Shown here: in pieces, positions 45,343-54,443 of the stretch
Position numbering within the stretch: the first letter of the stretch is position 1
Layout: every line of letters starts with the position of its first letter
NCBI RefSeq assembly: GCF_005222785.1
Contig: NZ_STGH01000005.1
Span: 37,412 to 101,411 of the forward strand
Source of the DNA: Rhodobacter sp. SY28-1
Lineage (GTDB): Bacteria; Pseudomonadota; Alphaproteobacteria; Rhodobacterales; Rhodobacteraceae
DNA length: 64,000 nucleotides
Reading direction: 5' to 3'
Program-made: the position numbers and the translations under genes
The notes under the pieces: generated by a model
Told to the model about the DNA's origin: nothing
Seen by the model: the letters and a program-made list of their open reading frames with translations, nothing else
Databases searched by the model: none

Positions 45343-46614
45343 ATGACCATTAGTGGAATGCTGAAGGCTGCCATCGTCGCCACCATCGGCTTTGCCGGGG
45401 TGGGCCGGGCGGAAGAGACCGTCGTCTGGTGGGATTTCCTGGGCGGCGGCGACGGCGTGCGGATGAAGAAGCTGATCGAGGACTTCAACGCCGCGCATGC
45501 CGGACAGATCAAGATCGACGCGACCACGCTGGAATGGGGCACCCCGTTCTATGCCAAGGTCCAGACCTCGGCCGCAGTGGGCGAGGCGCCGGACATCATG
45601 ACCTATCACGCGAGCCGCATTCCGCTGGCGGTCCAGCAGGGCGTGCTGCAGGAAATCACCGCCGACGACTGGACGGCGATGGGCCTTGGCCAAGGCGACT
45701 TTGCCGCAGCCACCTGGGATGCGGTCAGCATCGACGGCAAGCAATACGCGGTGCCGCTGGATACCCACCCGATCGTCCTTTACTACAACAAGGACCTTCT
45801 GGAAGCCGCCGGCATGCTGGATGAAAACGGCAAGCCCAAGGGGATGGACAGCCGCGAGGGCTTTACCGCCACGCTGCAGGCCCTGAAGGACAATGGGGTG
45901 AAGTTTCCGCTGGGGTCTGTGACCGCCGACGGCAACTTCATGTTCCGCACCATCTATTCTCTGGTCGGCCAGCAGAGCGGCGAGCTGATGACGGACGGTG
46001 AGTTCCTGGCCGGCGACAACGGCGAGAAGCTTGCCAACGCGCTGGGCGTCCTGTCGGAATGGACGACGGCGGGCCTGCAGTCGACCTACACCGACTACCC
46101 GGCGACGGTCGCGCTGTTCACCAGCGGTGAGGCCGCAATGATGATCAACGGCGTGTGGGAAGTGCCCACGATGACCGACCTGAACGCGCAAGGGAAGCTG
46201 TTCAACTGGGGCGCGGTCGAGCTGCCGGTAATCTTCGACAAGCCGGCGACCTATGCCGACAGCCACGCTTTTGCGCTGCCCTTGAACCAGGGCAAGGAGA
46301 TGACGCCGGAGAAGCGCGCCGCGGTTCTGGAAGTCATGGGCTGGATGTCGAAGAACTCGCTGTTCTGGGCCACGGCTGGGCACATCCCCGCGAATGGCAC
46401 CGTTACCGCTTCGCCTGAGTACGCGGCAATGGAGCCGAACGCGACCTATTCGTCGCTGACGGCGAACATGATCTTTGACCCGAAAACCCCGCTGGCGGGT
46501 GTGGCCGGGCCGATCTTCGACGTGATGTCGACCTACTTCGTCCCGACGCTGAACGGCGAAATGGACCCGGCGGAAGCCGTGGAATCCATCAAGGAAGAGC
46601 TGAACGCTCTTTAA
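45343..46614 (+). CDS. ABC importer periplasmic sugar-binding protein
   Basis: Encodes 423 residues from the ATG at 45343 (GGGAGGAAAC upstream). A signal peptide (MTISGMLKAAIVATIGFAGVGRA) precedes a family 1 extracellular solute-binding fold: VVWWDFLGGGDGVRMKKLIEDFN, EAPDIMTYHASRIPLAVQQG, YAVPLDTHPIVLYYNKDLLEAAGM, and GEAAMMINGVWEVPTM. It delivers a carbohydrate to the permeases at 46677 and 47555. The GH51 gene just before suggests an arabinose oligomer. A strong hairpin follows the stop. Confidence 0.94.
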   Translation: MTISGMLKAAIVATIGFAGVGRAEETVVWWDFLGGGDGVRMKKLIEDFNAAHAGQIKIDATTLEWGTPFYAKVQTSAAVGEAPDIMTYHASRIPLAVQQGVLQEITADDWTAMGLGQGDFAAATWDAVSIDGKQYAVPLDTHPIVLYYNKDLLEAAGMLDENGKPKGMDSREGFTATLQALKDNGVKFPLGSVTADGNFMFRTIYSLVGQQSGELMTDGEFLAGDNGEKLANALGVLSEWTTAGLQSTYTDYPATVALFTSGEAAMMINGVWEVPTMTDLNAQGKLFNWGAVELPVIFDKPATYADSHAFALPLNQGKEMTPEKRAAVLEVMGWMSKNSLFWATAGHIPANGTVTASPEYAAMEPNATYSSLTANMIFDPKTPLAGVAGPIFDVMSTYFVPTLNGEMDPAEAVESIKEELNAL

Positions 46615-46627
46615 GGCTTGCCACCTT

Positions 46628-46658
46628 CCGGGCCGCCCGTGCTCCCCGGGCGGCCCGG
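46628..46658 (+). terminator. Strong hairpin between binding-protein and permease genes
   Basis: CCGGGCCGCCCG and CGGGCGGCCCGG form a perfect 12-base stem around seven bases, 13 bases after the binding-protein stop, followed by ATCTTTC. In such operons a hairpin here usually lowers downstream transcription or protects the upstream mRNA, so that binding protein is made in excess. Confidence 0.7.
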
Positions 46659-46676
46659 ATCTTTCGGGGGACCGCA

Positions 46677-47558
46677 ATGCTGACCAACCGCCGCAAGGAT
46701 GCCTGGATCGCCGCCGTGCTGGTGGCTCCATTCCTGGCGATCTATCTTCTGGTCTTTGTCTGGCCGACGATCCAGATGTTCGGCATCTCGTTCACCGATG
46801 CCCCGCTGATCGGCACTGGAGAGTGGGTCGGGACCGCGAACTACGAACGCCTGCCAAGCGACCCGCGCTTTCGGACTGCGGCGTGGAATACGGCCTATTT
46901 CGTGCTGCTGACCGTCCTGCCGGGCACGATCGTCGCGCTGCTGATCGCCCTGGGCGTGTCGCGGCTGAAGGGGCGGTTGCAGTCGGCGATCCTGGCCCTG
47001 TTCTTCCTGCCCTACATCCTGCCGGTATCTGTGGTGTATCTCTTGTGGGACTGGGTCCTGAACTTCCAGTTCGGTATTCTGATGCACGTCTTCGACCTTC
47101 TGGGGATCGAGCGGGTTCCGATCACCAAGTCGCGTACCTGGTTCATGCCTGCGGTCGGGATCGTGACGATCTGGTGGACGGCGGGCTTCTCGATCCTGCT
47201 GTTCCTTGCAGGCCTCCGGTCGATCCCGGCCGAGATCTACGAGGCCGCCGCGCTGGATAATTCCAGCCGCTGGACGACTTTCCGGCGGATCACATGGCCG
47301 CTTCTCTGGCCGGTGACAACGCTGGTCTTCACCATCCAGCTGATCGCGCAGCTGAAGATCTTTGATCAGGTGTACCTGTTCTCGGTCGGCGGGCGGCCGA
47401 ATGACAACATGGTCCTCGTCTACTACGTCTTCCAGCGCGCCTTCCAGCAGGATCAGGGCGGGCGGGCGGCGGCGGTGGCGGTGACGCTGTTTGTCCTGGT
47501 CGTGGTCGTGTCGGTCCTGCAATTCCAGCTTCTTCGCCTGGCGGGAGGCCGCAGATGA
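46677..47558 (+). CDS. ABC sugar importer permease 1 (MalF type)
   Basis: Encodes 293 residues with six membrane helices. The N-terminal part (KDAWIAAVLVAPFLAIYLLVFVWPTIQMFGISFTD) and the coupling motif EIYEAAALDNSSRWTTFRRITWPLL (EAA loop) are standard for MalF-type permeases. It pairs with the next gene and takes energy from the ATPase at 41542. The stop overlaps the next start (ATGA). Confidence 0.93.
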   Translation: MLTNRRKDAWIAAVLVAPFLAIYLLVFVWPTIQMFGISFTDAPLIGTGEWVGTANYERLPSDPRFRTAAWNTAYFVLLTVLPGTIVALLIALGVSRLKGRLQSAILALFFLPYILPVSVVYLLWDWVLNFQFGILMHVFDLLGIERVPITKSRTWFMPAVGIVTIWWTAGFSILLFLAGLRSIPAEIYEAAALDNSSRWTTFRRITWPLLWPVTTLVFTIQLIAQLKIFDQVYLFSVGGRPNDNMVLVYYVFQRAFQQDQGGRAAAVAVTLFVLVVVVSVLQFQLLRLAGGRR

Positions 47559-48397
47559 CCACAGCAGGCATGCAGCGCGCGAACTTCTGGGGCGGGGTGA
47601 TTACCGTCCTGACCATTCTCTTCGCCCTGATCTGGGCCTTTCCATTGTATTGGGGCGTGATCTCCTCGCTGAAGCCCGAGGACGAGGTGGTGCGCCCCTA
47701 TATTGAGCTTTGGCCCGAGAACCTGACCTTCAGCCATTATTACACGGCCATCTACGACACGCAGATCGTGACGTGGTACATCAACTCCATCGCTGTGGCG
47801 GTGGGGGTGACGGTGATCACCATCGCGACCTCGATGCTGTGCGGCTATGCGCTGTCGCAGCTGAAGTTCCCGGGCCGCAAGGCGCTGTGGTGGCTGATCC
47901 TGGCCAGCTTCATGGTCCCCACCCAGGCGTTGATCATCAACCACTTCGTGCTGACCTCGCAGTTGGGGTTGATCAACACCTGGGCCGGGATCATGCTGCC
48001 GCAGCTGATCCACCCGGTGATCATCATCGTCTACAAGCAGTTCTTCGATCAGTTGCCGAAGGACTTTCGCGAAGCGGCGGTGATGGACAACGCGGGTGAG
48101 TTCCGCATCCTGTTCAAGATCTACCTGCCGATGAACTGGGGGGTGACGACCGCCTTGTCCATCGTGACTTTCATCTGGACCTGGAATGCCTTCCTGTGGC
48201 CGTTCCTGTCGGTGACCAAGACCGAGATGATGACGGTTCCGGTCGGGATCACCCAGGTCAACGACGCCTTCGGGGTCTATTACGCCCGCCAGCTTGCCGC
48301 CGCCGTGCTGGCCGGTCTGCCGGTCGCGCTGGCCTACCTGTTGTTCCAGCGCAAGGTGACCGAGGCGATCACCCTGTCTGCCGGGATCAAGGGCTAG
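47555..48397 (+). CDS. ABC sugar importer permease 2 (MalG type)
   Basis: Encodes 280 residues with six membrane helices, beginning NFWGGVITVLTILFALIWAFPLYWGVISSLKPEDEV. The EAA loop is DFREAAVMDNAGEFRILFKIYLPMNW. Together with permease 1 it forms the membrane channel of the arabinoside importer. The gene ends the locus and meets the convergent M24 gene; a hairpin covers the junction. Confidence 0.93.
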   Translation: MTTAGMQRANFWGGVITVLTILFALIWAFPLYWGVISSLKPEDEVVRPYIELWPENLTFSHYYTAIYDTQIVTWYINSIAVAVGVTVITIATSMLCGYALSQLKFPGRKALWWLILASFMVPTQALIINHFVLTSQLGLINTWAGIMLPQLIHPVIIIVYKQFFDQLPKDFREAAVMDNAGEFRILFKIYLPMNWGVTTALSIVTFIWTWNAFLWPFLSVTKTEMMTVPVGITQVNDAFGVYYARQLAAAVLAGLPVALAYLLFQRKVTEAITLSAGIKG

Positions 48398-48418
48398 GGA
48401 CGCGGGTTAGCGCGTCCC
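48397..48418. terminator. Bidirectional hairpin at the convergent junction
   Basis: GGGACGCG and CGCGTCCC form an 8-base stem around GGTTAG, covering the last base of the permease stop and the M24-gene stop. It lacks U-tracts, but the position between convergent genes supports a termination role. Confidence 0.5.
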
Positions 48419-49585
48419 GCCCCGGTTCCAGCCGCGCCCTTCGGCGCCGTAAAGTTCGTACCCGGTGGCGGTCACGGCCAGCGTATCCTCAAGCTTGATG
48501 AAGCCGCGACGGGGGTGGAGCATGGTGGTTTCGACCGACAGGATCATGCCCTCTTCCAGCGGGCTGCTGGCGTCGGTGCCCTCATAGGCAACCGGGTGGT
48601 TGGTCATCAGGAAGGGTGCCTCGTGGGTGATGACGCCCATGCCATGCGCGAAGAAATCGGTGCAGGCGTGGTTCGGCTGGCGGGCAAGTTCGGCCTGCCC
48701 GGCGGCGATGAGGTCGCCCCCTTTGGCGCCGGCATGGATCTTGGAGAATGCGGCCTGCTGGACGGTTTCGATTTCGCCCAGAAGGTCGATGAGTTCGGCG
48801 TCGGGTTCACCAAGGACCCCCATCCGGCAGATATCGCCGATGTAGCCCTTCAGATTGCCGCCTGAATCGATGGACAGGACCTCGCCTTTGCCCCAGGTCT
48901 GGGACGACGCGGCGCGGTTGTGCGACGACCCCAGCGTCAGAAGGCAGTACTCGAATTGTAGGCCCCGGGCGGTTTCTTCTTGCCGCAGGCGGTCGATGAT
49001 CTGGAACTTACTGTCGCCTTCCTTTGCGGCGGCGATGGTGGCCTGCATCGAGTCGCTGATCGCTTCCGAGGCCTGCTTCAGAAGCGCGCGCTCTGCCGGG
49101 GTCTTCACCGCGCGCAGGCGTTCCAGAAGGCCGGTGGCATCCACCAAGGGGGAGTTCGGGAAGGCGGATTCCAGCACCTTCGCGCTGTTCATCGGCAGGA
49201 AGGACGGCTCGACCCCGATGCGGGGCGAGGCGGGGCCGTGGTCTTTGACGTGGCGGATCGCCTCGGTAATGCTGTCGACTGAGCCCCAAGACATCGGCAG
49301 GAAATGCGGCGTCCAAAACGGGTGGTTGGCGTGTTCGCCACCTTCCATCTTGTTCGCGACATAGGCGGTCTTGTCCGGCGCGCCTTTGGTGTAGGCGATG
49401 ACCGGCAGATAGCGGCTATGGCCGATGGCATCCATCGCCGAGAAGAAGATGAAGCGGTAGCCGCCCAGAAGGTACTGGGTGTTGTGCTTTGAGGTGACGA
49501 GAAGGACGTCGATCCCGGCCTTCTCCATCAGGTCGTCCAGTTTGGCAAAGCTGTAGGGCAGTGCGGTGGTCAGGGCGGCGTCCAT
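48407..49585 (-). CDS. M24-family metallopeptidase-like hydrolase (Xaa-Pro aminopeptidase fold)
   Basis: Encodes 392 residues. The N-terminal creatinase-like domain (about 1-150: AKLDDLMEKAGIDVLLVTSKHNTQYLLGGYR) is followed by the pita-bread M24 domain with VLSIDSGGNLKGYIGDICRM (metal-ligand Asp pair), the THEAPF segment with its ligand His and Glu residues (GMILSVETTM, GFIKLEDTLAV). Typical members are aminopeptidase P, prolidase and creatinase. It is the last gene of the Tm-1-like operon, three bases after the cupin gene. A peptidase or creatinase-like amidinohydrolase role is possible. Confidence 0.88.
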   Translation of the reverse strand: MDAALTTALPYSFAKLDDLMEKAGIDVLLVTSKHNTQYLLGGYRFIFFSAMDAIGHSRYLPVIAYTKGAPDKTAYVANKMEGGEHANHPFWTPHFLPMSWGSVDSITEAIRHVKDHGPASPRIGVEPSFLPMNSAKVLESAFPNSPLVDATGLLERLRAVKTPAERALLKQASEAISDSMQATIAAAKEGDSKFQIIDRLRQEETARGLQFEYCLLTLGSSHNRAASSQTWGKGEVLSIDSGGNLKGYIGDICRMGVLGEPDAELIDLLGEIETVQQAAFSKIHAGAKGGDLIAAGQAELARQPNHACTDFFAHGMGVITHEAPFLMTNHPVAYEGTDASSPLEEGMILSVETTMLHPRRGFIKLEDTLAVTATGYELYGAEGRGWNRGGTR

Positions 49586-49588
49586 CGG

Positions 49589-50005
49589 TCAGGCCTTTCT
49601 GGGGATCAGGCGGAAATCGGGGAGCGTGCGGAGGAATTCTTCCGGGCCGGTTGGAGCGTAGACCACGAAGATCTTCATGTCAGCGGCGCCAGTGTTGAGT
49701 GTGGAATGAAAACGGCTTTCAGGGATGAAGACGCAGGTGCCTGGGGCGACCTGTTCGATGTGGGGGGTGCCCTGTTCGTCCTCGACCATCTGCTCGCCCG
49801 TGCCTTCGAGGATGTAGATGATCTCCTCGGCGCCGGGGTGGTTGTGGCGGGTGTGGCCTTTGCCGGGCGGGACGGTGACGACGGCGGCGGAGAATTTCTG
49901 CGCGCCGTTCACTTTGGGTCCAAGGACGACGGACAGGTGGCCCCAGTCGAAGCCGAAGGCGTCAACGTCGGTGGGGGTGCGGAACAGGTCTTTCACGTCG
50001 GTCAT
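49589..50005 (-). CDS. Cupin-domain protein
   Basis: Encodes 138 residues from the ATG at 50005. Cupin motif 1 is KGHTRHNHPGAEEIIYILEGTGEQ (with the GxxHxH...E form), and motif 2 is APGTCVFIPESRFHSTLNTG. It is the third gene of the minus-strand operon, four bases after the TIM-barrel gene. In this setting it could be a metal-dependent isomerase or a sensor domain for the pathway; no assignment is possible. Confidence 0.86.
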   Translation of the reverse strand: MTDVKDLFRTPTDVDAFGFDWGHLSVVLGPKVNGAQKFSAAVVTVPPGKGHTRHNHPGAEEIIYILEGTGEQMVEDEQGTPHIEQVAPGTCVFIPESRFHSTLNTGAADMKIFVVYAPTGPEEFLRTLPDFRLIPRKA

Positions 50006-50009
50006 GGGA

Positions 50010-50846
50010 TCAGCCTTTCGCGGGGATGGATTTGAAGGCGCGGATCTGGTCGGCGATGGCGCGTTCGGCAGGCAGGCGTTCGGCGCTGGAGGCTCCGTAA
50101 AAGCCGTGCATCCGGTCGGCGCGGGCGAGGACATAGGCGGCGTCTTCCGGCATCGAGATCGGGCCGCCGTGGCAGAGAAGGATGATGTCGGGGCGGATGG
50201 ACCGGGCGGCGGCGGAGATGGCGTCGATTTCGGTGACGCACTGGTCCAGCGTCTTGGCCGAGGTCGCGCCAATGGTGCCGCCGGTGGTGACGCCCATGTG
50301 GGCGACGATGATGTCGGCCCCGGCTTTCGCCATGGCGACGGCCTCGTCGGGGTTGAAGACGTAAGGCGTGGTCAAAAGGTCCTGCCGATGCGCCTCGGCG
50401 ATCATGTCGACCTCCAGCCCGAACCCCATGCCGGTTTCCTCGAAGCTTTGCCGCATCTGGCCGTCAAACAGGCCGATGGTCGGGAAATTCTGCACGCCGG
50501 AGAAGCCCATGGCTTTGAGCTCGGCCAGGAACTGGGGCATCAGGATGAATGGGTCGGTCCCGTTTACGCCTGCAAGGACCGGGGTGTGTTTGACGACGGG
50601 CAGCACCTCGACCGCCATTTCCTTGACGATCTCATTGGCGTTGCCGTAGGCGAGCAGCCCCGCTGCGGACCCCCGGCCAGCCATGCGGTAGCGGCCGGAG
50701 TTGTAGATGATGATGAGGTCGATGCCGCCCGTTTCTTCGGCTTTGGCGGACAGGCCGGTGCCCGCCCCGCCGCCGATGATGGGCTGACCTGCGGCGATCA
50801 TCTGGTGGAAGCGGTCGAGGATGGTCTTGCGCGGAATGGCGGGCAT
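50010..50846 (-). CDS. PEP-hydrolase-like TIM-barrel protein
   Basis: Encodes 278 residues that read as the phosphoenolpyruvate-hydrolase-like/TIM-barrel family (PF09370 type): [98 protein letters not shown]. This is the domain that forms the C-terminal half of the plant Tm-1 protein. Here it is the second gene of an operon and overlaps the UPF0261 gene by one base, TGATG. The reaction is unknown. Confidence 0.9.
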   Translation of the reverse strand: MPAIPRKTILDRFHQMIAAGQPIIGGGAGTGLSAKAEETGGIDLIIIYNSGRYRMAGRGSAAGLLAYGNANEIVKEMAVEVLPVVKHTPVLAGVNGTDPFILMPQFLAELKAMGFSGVQNFPTIGLFDGQMRQSFEETGMGFGLEVDMIAEAHRQDLLTTPYVFNPDEAVAMAKAGADIIVAHMGVTTGGTIGATSAKTLDQCVTEIDAISAAARSIRPDIILLCHGGPISMPEDAAYVLARADRMHGFYGASSAERLPAERAIADQIRAFKSIPAKG

Positions 50847-52042
50847 CAGGGCCTCATGAGGGTCAGGAAGGTGTCGGCAGCGACCTTGGCGAAGGCCGGG
50901 TCGTTGATGTGATGCGGCAGGAAGACCAGCCGCGTCGGGTCGCGGATGGTGTCCTTGAGCGCATTGAACAGGGCGGCGTCGGCTTCGGGGTGCCAGAAGG
51001 CGCCGCCCGCGATGTCCAGCGCGGAGACACCCAATTCGGGGATCAGCAAACGGACCGGACCGGGGCAGGCGTTCAGCTTGTCACCGATCCAGCGGCCGAT
51101 CTGCGTGTTTTCCTCGGGCGTGGTACGCATCAGGGTGACGTTCGGGTTGTGGTGGTAGAAGAGCCGGTCAAGGTAGCGGTCGGGGACGGTGGGCGGGGCC
51201 CAGAAGTTCACCATGTCCAGCGCGCCGACCGATCCGACCCAAGGCGCGCCGGTGCGAGCGACGACGTCTAGCCGGTCGGGCCGGGCAGGCAGGACGCCGC
51301 CGAAGAGAAGGTCAGCGATTTCGGTCGTGGTGATGTCGATGAGTCCAGAAAGGACGCCTTGGTCCAGAAGCCGCTCCATCGCGCGGCCGCCGGTTCCGGT
51401 GGCGTGGAAGACCAGACAGTCGAAACGGTCGCGCAACTGGTCGCTGATCGCGGTGACGCAAGGGGTGGTGACGCCGAACATGGTCAGGCCAATGGCGGGC
51501 CGGTCGGTGTCGGCGGCGGGTCGGGGTGCGGTGGCGGCCCCGATCAGGGCATGGGCGGCGTTGGACAGGATCACGCGGGACAGGCGGTTCAGCCCGGCGA
51601 TGTCGGTGACCGAGGGGACCATGGTGATGTCCGAAGTGCCGACATAGGGCGCGGTGTCACCCGAGGCGAGGGTGGAGACCATCAGTTTGGGGATGCCATA
51701 GGGCAGCTCGCGCATGCCGGAGCAGGCGATGGAGGTGCCGCCGCCGCCGCCCACGGCGATGATGCCGGAAATGCGGTCGGCATTGGCGCTGCACCAGGCA
51801 GCGAAGGCCTGGCCCATCGCAGTGACGGCCTTGCCGCGGTCTGTACCGCCAAGGACCGCGTCGGCCCCGTCCGGATGGCAGGCGGCGACGTCGCGGGCGC
51901 TGATGTCGGGGCGGATCGTCGGGGCACGGGTCCCGAGGTCGACGACCGTGACCGCCTGACCACGGGCGAGAATCAGGTCGCGCAGATAGGCGATCTCTTC
52001 GCCCTTCGTGTCGCAGGTTCCCGCCACATGGATCGTTCGCAC
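50846..52042 (-). CDS. Tm-1-like UPF0261 ATP-binding domain protein
   Basis: Encodes 398 residues if it starts at the GTG at 52042, which has AAGGAG eight bases upstream; an ATG at 52084 adds 14 residues. It reads as the Tm-1-like ATP-binding (UPF0261) family: [23 protein letters not shown], the Gly-rich [39 protein letters not shown], and [18 protein letters not shown]. In plants this domain binds viral replicase and ATP when fused to a TIM barrel. Bacterial members have no established activity. It is the first gene of the operon and diverges from a TetR gene. Confidence 0.9.
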   Translation of the reverse strand: MRTIHVAGTCDTKGEEIAYLRDLILARGQAVTVVDLGTRAPTIRPDISARDVAACHPDGADAVLGGTDRGKAVTAMGQAFAAWCSANADRISGIIAVGGGGGTSIACSGMRELPYGIPKLMVSTLASGDTAPYVGTSDITMVPSVTDIAGLNRLSRVILSNAAHALIGAATAPRPAADTDRPAIGLTMFGVTTPCVTAISDQLRDRFDCLVFHATGTGGRAMERLLDQGVLSGLIDITTTEIADLLFGGVLPARPDRLDVVARTGAPWVGSVGALDMVNFWAPPTVPDRYLDRLFYHHNPNVTLMRTTPEENTQIGRWIGDKLNACPGPVRLLIPELGVSALDIAGGAFWHPEADAALFNALKDTIRDPTRLVFLPHHINDPAFAKVAADTFLTLMRP

Positions 52043-52093
52043 GGAGGCCACTCCTTGATGGGATCGGATGTCCGCGGCGGTCAACGATCCGGC

Positions 52094-52121
52094 TTGATCG
52101 CAAATGGGACTATAGTATCAT
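52094..52121 (+). promoter_or_regulatory. Possible leaderless promoter and dyad before the TetR gene
   Basis: TTGATC (52094-52099) and TATCAT (52116-52121) are 16 bases apart and place the start of transcription near the TetR ATG at 52128, which has no ribosome binding site; the mRNA may be leaderless. ACTATAGT (52109-52116) is a small palindrome that may be an operator for both directions. Confidence 0.35.
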
Positions 52122-52127
52122 ATTGGG

Positions 52128-52757
52128 ATGCCAGTTCCATTTCAAGCCACTGCACCTGATGCCGACTTTGATCCGCCCAAGGGTGCGGCGGCACGGACGC
52201 GGGCGCTGATGGTGGCGACGGCGTCGGACATGATGCGGCGCGGGCTGTCGCCGTCGGTCAGCGAAGTGGCCGAGGCCGCGGGGGTTTCCCGGTCAACGGC
52301 TTACCGCTACTTTCCCACCTTGGCAGACATGCTTCGTGCCGTCGTTGCCGAGGCTCTTGGCCCGATCCTGAGTTGGGACGATCCGGCCGCGACCGGCGAA
52401 GCGCGGCTGGCCTCACTTTACGGCAAGACCTTTCCGCGCCTTGCTGAACATGAGGCGACGTTCCGCGCGGCGATTCGGCAATCGTTGGAGCCCAGCGCAG
52501 ACACTCCGGGCGACAAGACCCTGGGGCGCGGGCATCGCAGATCGCTGCTTTCGCGCGCCGTCATCGATAGCGGTCTGTCGCCGGATCAATCGGCCCGGCT
52601 GGTGCAGGCGCTGTCGCTGACCTTTGGAATCGAGGCGATGATCGTCCTGAAGGACATTTGCGGACTGGACGACCAGCAGGCCGAGGAAGTGGCCCTATGG
52701 GCGGCCCGGGCACTGCTGCAGGCCGCCGTGCGTGAAGCAGAGGAGCAATCTGGCTAG
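52128..52757 (+). CDS. TetR-family transcriptional regulator
   Basis: Encodes 209 residues. The HTH is ARTRALMVATASDMMRRGLSPSVSEVAEAAGVSRSTAYRYFPTLADML (about 22-70), of TetR type. The helical ligand-binding domain follows (VQALSLTFGIEAMIVLKDICGLD). It faces the Tm-1-like operon with 85 bases between starts and is its likely regulator. The start lacks a ribosome binding site. Confidence 0.9.
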   Translation: MPVPFQATAPDADFDPPKGAAARTRALMVATASDMMRRGLSPSVSEVAEAAGVSRSTAYRYFPTLADMLRAVVAEALGPILSWDDPAATGEARLASLYGKTFPRLAEHEATFRAAIRQSLEPSADTPGDKTLGRGHRRSLLSRAVIDSGLSPDQSARLVQALSLTFGIEAMIVLKDICGLDDQQAEEVALWAARALLQAAVREAEEQSG

Positions 52758-53058
52758 CATTCCATTCTGGTCTGGCCAGAGTTTGCTTCGTGGGTGGTCA
52801 GGTTGAAGCGGTCGCGGATGCGACCAGACGATGAAACTTGCGGGTTTCTTGCCTTTTTCGATGCAAATTTCCGCGAACGCCGGGAAATGGGACCTACCGA
52901 CAAGGCAAGCGGCCTGGGAAAGGATCATTGACACGGATGCGTATCTGGTATTACCAATTTTGTAGTCTTGGAGGAGGCGACCAGCAGCTTCTGTGGTCTT
53001 GGGCGACAAGTGAACCCCGGGGTCGAGCTGCATAACAACGATAGCGGGAGGAAGTCAC
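52758..53058 (+). promoter_or_regulatory. Control region of the sugar importer operon, with two GntR-type operators
   Basis: This 301-base gene-free stretch holds CTGGTCTGGCCAG (52768-52780) and CTGGTATTACCAA (52945-52957), both TGGTNNNACCA-like as bound by FadR-type GntR proteins. The second overlaps the -10 region of a promoter with a perfect TTGACA -35 (52928-52933). A third, different dyad (GGTCGC/GCGACC) is at 52810-52825. An approximately 95-base leader with a good GGGAGGAAG site follows before the binding-protein gene. Confidence 0.7.
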
Positions 53059-54369
53059 ATGCACAGATCTTACTACCGGCTGCTGACGGGGGCTGCGGCA
53101 ATTGCGCTGTCCGCATCCGCGGCATCGTCGCAAGAGCTTACCATCTTCTGGGCCGAATGGGACCCGGCAAACTACCTGCAGGAACTGGTGAACGAATACG
53201 AGGCCGAAACCGGCGTCGTGGTCACCGTGGAAACCACGCCCTGGCAGGATTTCCAGACCAAGGCCTTCACCGAGTTCAACGCCAAGGGCAGCGCATACGA
53301 CATGATCGTCGGCGACAGCCAGTGGCTGGGTGCGGCGTCCGAGGCAGGACACTATGTGGACCTGACGCAGTTCTTCAATGACAACAAGCTCGGCGAGATC
53401 ATGGCCCCGGCCACGGTCAAGTACTATGCCGAGTATCCCGGCAACTCGGGCAAGTACTGGGCGGTCCCGGCCGAGGGCGACGCGGTGGGCTGGTCCTACC
53501 GCAAGGACTGGTTCGAGGACCCGGCCGAGATGGCGGCGTTCAAGGAGAAGTACGGCTATGACCTTGCAGTGCCGCAGGACTGGAACCAGCTGATCGACAT
53601 CGCCGAGTTCTTCCACCGGCCCGACCAGAACCGTTATGGCATCGCGATCTACACCGACAACTCGTATGACGGGCTGATCATGGGTGTCGAGAACGCATTG
53701 TTCTCGTACGGCGGAAACCTGGGCGACTACGAGACCTATCAGGTCGATGGCATCCTGAACTCGCCAGAGTCGATTGCCGGTCTGGAAGCCTATCGCAAGC
53801 TGTACGGCTTTACCCCGCCCGGCTGGTCGAAGACCTTCTTCGTCGAGAACAACCAGGCGATCACCGAAGGCCTTGCGGCCATGTCGATGAACTACTTTGC
53901 CTTCTTCCCGGCACTGGTGAACCCGGCGACCAACCCGAATGCGGAAGTGACCGGCTTCTTCGCCAACCCGAAGGGCCCGAACGGCGAGCAGTTCGCGGCG
54001 CTGGGCGGGCAGGGGATCTCGATCGTCTCCTATTCGGAAAACCAGGAAGAGGCGTTCAAGTTCCTTGAATGGTTCATCAAGGAAGAGACCCAGAAGCGCT
54101 GGGCTGAGCTTGGCGGCTATACCGCCCACGCGGCCACGCTGGAAAGCGAGGAGTTCCGGAACGCCACGCCCTACAACGAGGCCTTCTACCAGACGATGTT
54201 CATGGTGAAGGACTTCTGGGCGGTGCCGGAATATGCCGAGCTTCTGACGGCGGCCAACGCGCGGATCTATCCCTACATCGTCGGTGGCGAAGGCACGGCG
54301 AAAGAGGTGCTGGACGCGCTGACCGCCGACTGGGAGGAAACCTTCCGCAAGTACGGCCGGATCCAGTAA
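53059..54369 (+). CDS. ABC importer periplasmic sugar-binding protein
   Basis: Encodes 436 residues with a signal peptide (MHRSYYRLLTGAAAIALSASAASSQ) and a family 1 solute-binding fold: LTIFWAEWDPANYLQELVNEYEAETGVVVTVETTPWQDF, VPAEGDAVGWSYRKDWFEDP, and GGQGISIVSYSENQEEAFKFLEWF. It opens the second carbohydrate locus under the GntR-type operators. The substrate is not readable; later genes suggest a keto-sugar, hexuronate or sugar acid. A hairpin with U-tract follows the stop. Confidence 0.94.
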   Translation: MHRSYYRLLTGAAAIALSASAASSQELTIFWAEWDPANYLQELVNEYEAETGVVVTVETTPWQDFQTKAFTEFNAKGSAYDMIVGDSQWLGAASEAGHYVDLTQFFNDNKLGEIMAPATVKYYAEYPGNSGKYWAVPAEGDAVGWSYRKDWFEDPAEMAAFKEKYGYDLAVPQDWNQLIDIAEFFHRPDQNRYGIAIYTDNSYDGLIMGVENALFSYGGNLGDYETYQVDGILNSPESIAGLEAYRKLYGFTPPGWSKTFFVENNQAITEGLAAMSMNYFAFFPALVNPATNPNAEVTGFFANPKGPNGEQFAALGGQGISIVSYSENQEEAFKFLEWFIKEETQKRWAELGGYTAHAATLESEEFRNATPYNEAFYQTMFMVKDFWAVPEYAELLTAANARIYPYIVGGEGTAKEVLDALTADWEETFRKYGRIQ

Positions 54370-54387
54370 TCCGTCCGACCCATTCGG

Positions 54388-54420
54388 CGATGGGCGCCGC
54401 GATCCGGCGCCCATCGTTTT
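54388..54420 (+). terminator. Hairpin with U-tract between binding-protein and permease genes
   Basis: CGATGGGCGCC and GGCGCCCATCG form a perfect 11-base stem with a 7-base loop, 18 bases after the stop, followed by TTTTCTC (54417 onward). It is a full intrinsic terminator by form, probably leaky, since the permease genes follow in the same direction. Confidence 0.75.
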
Positions 54421-54443
54421 CTCAAGATGCAGGATGACGTACC

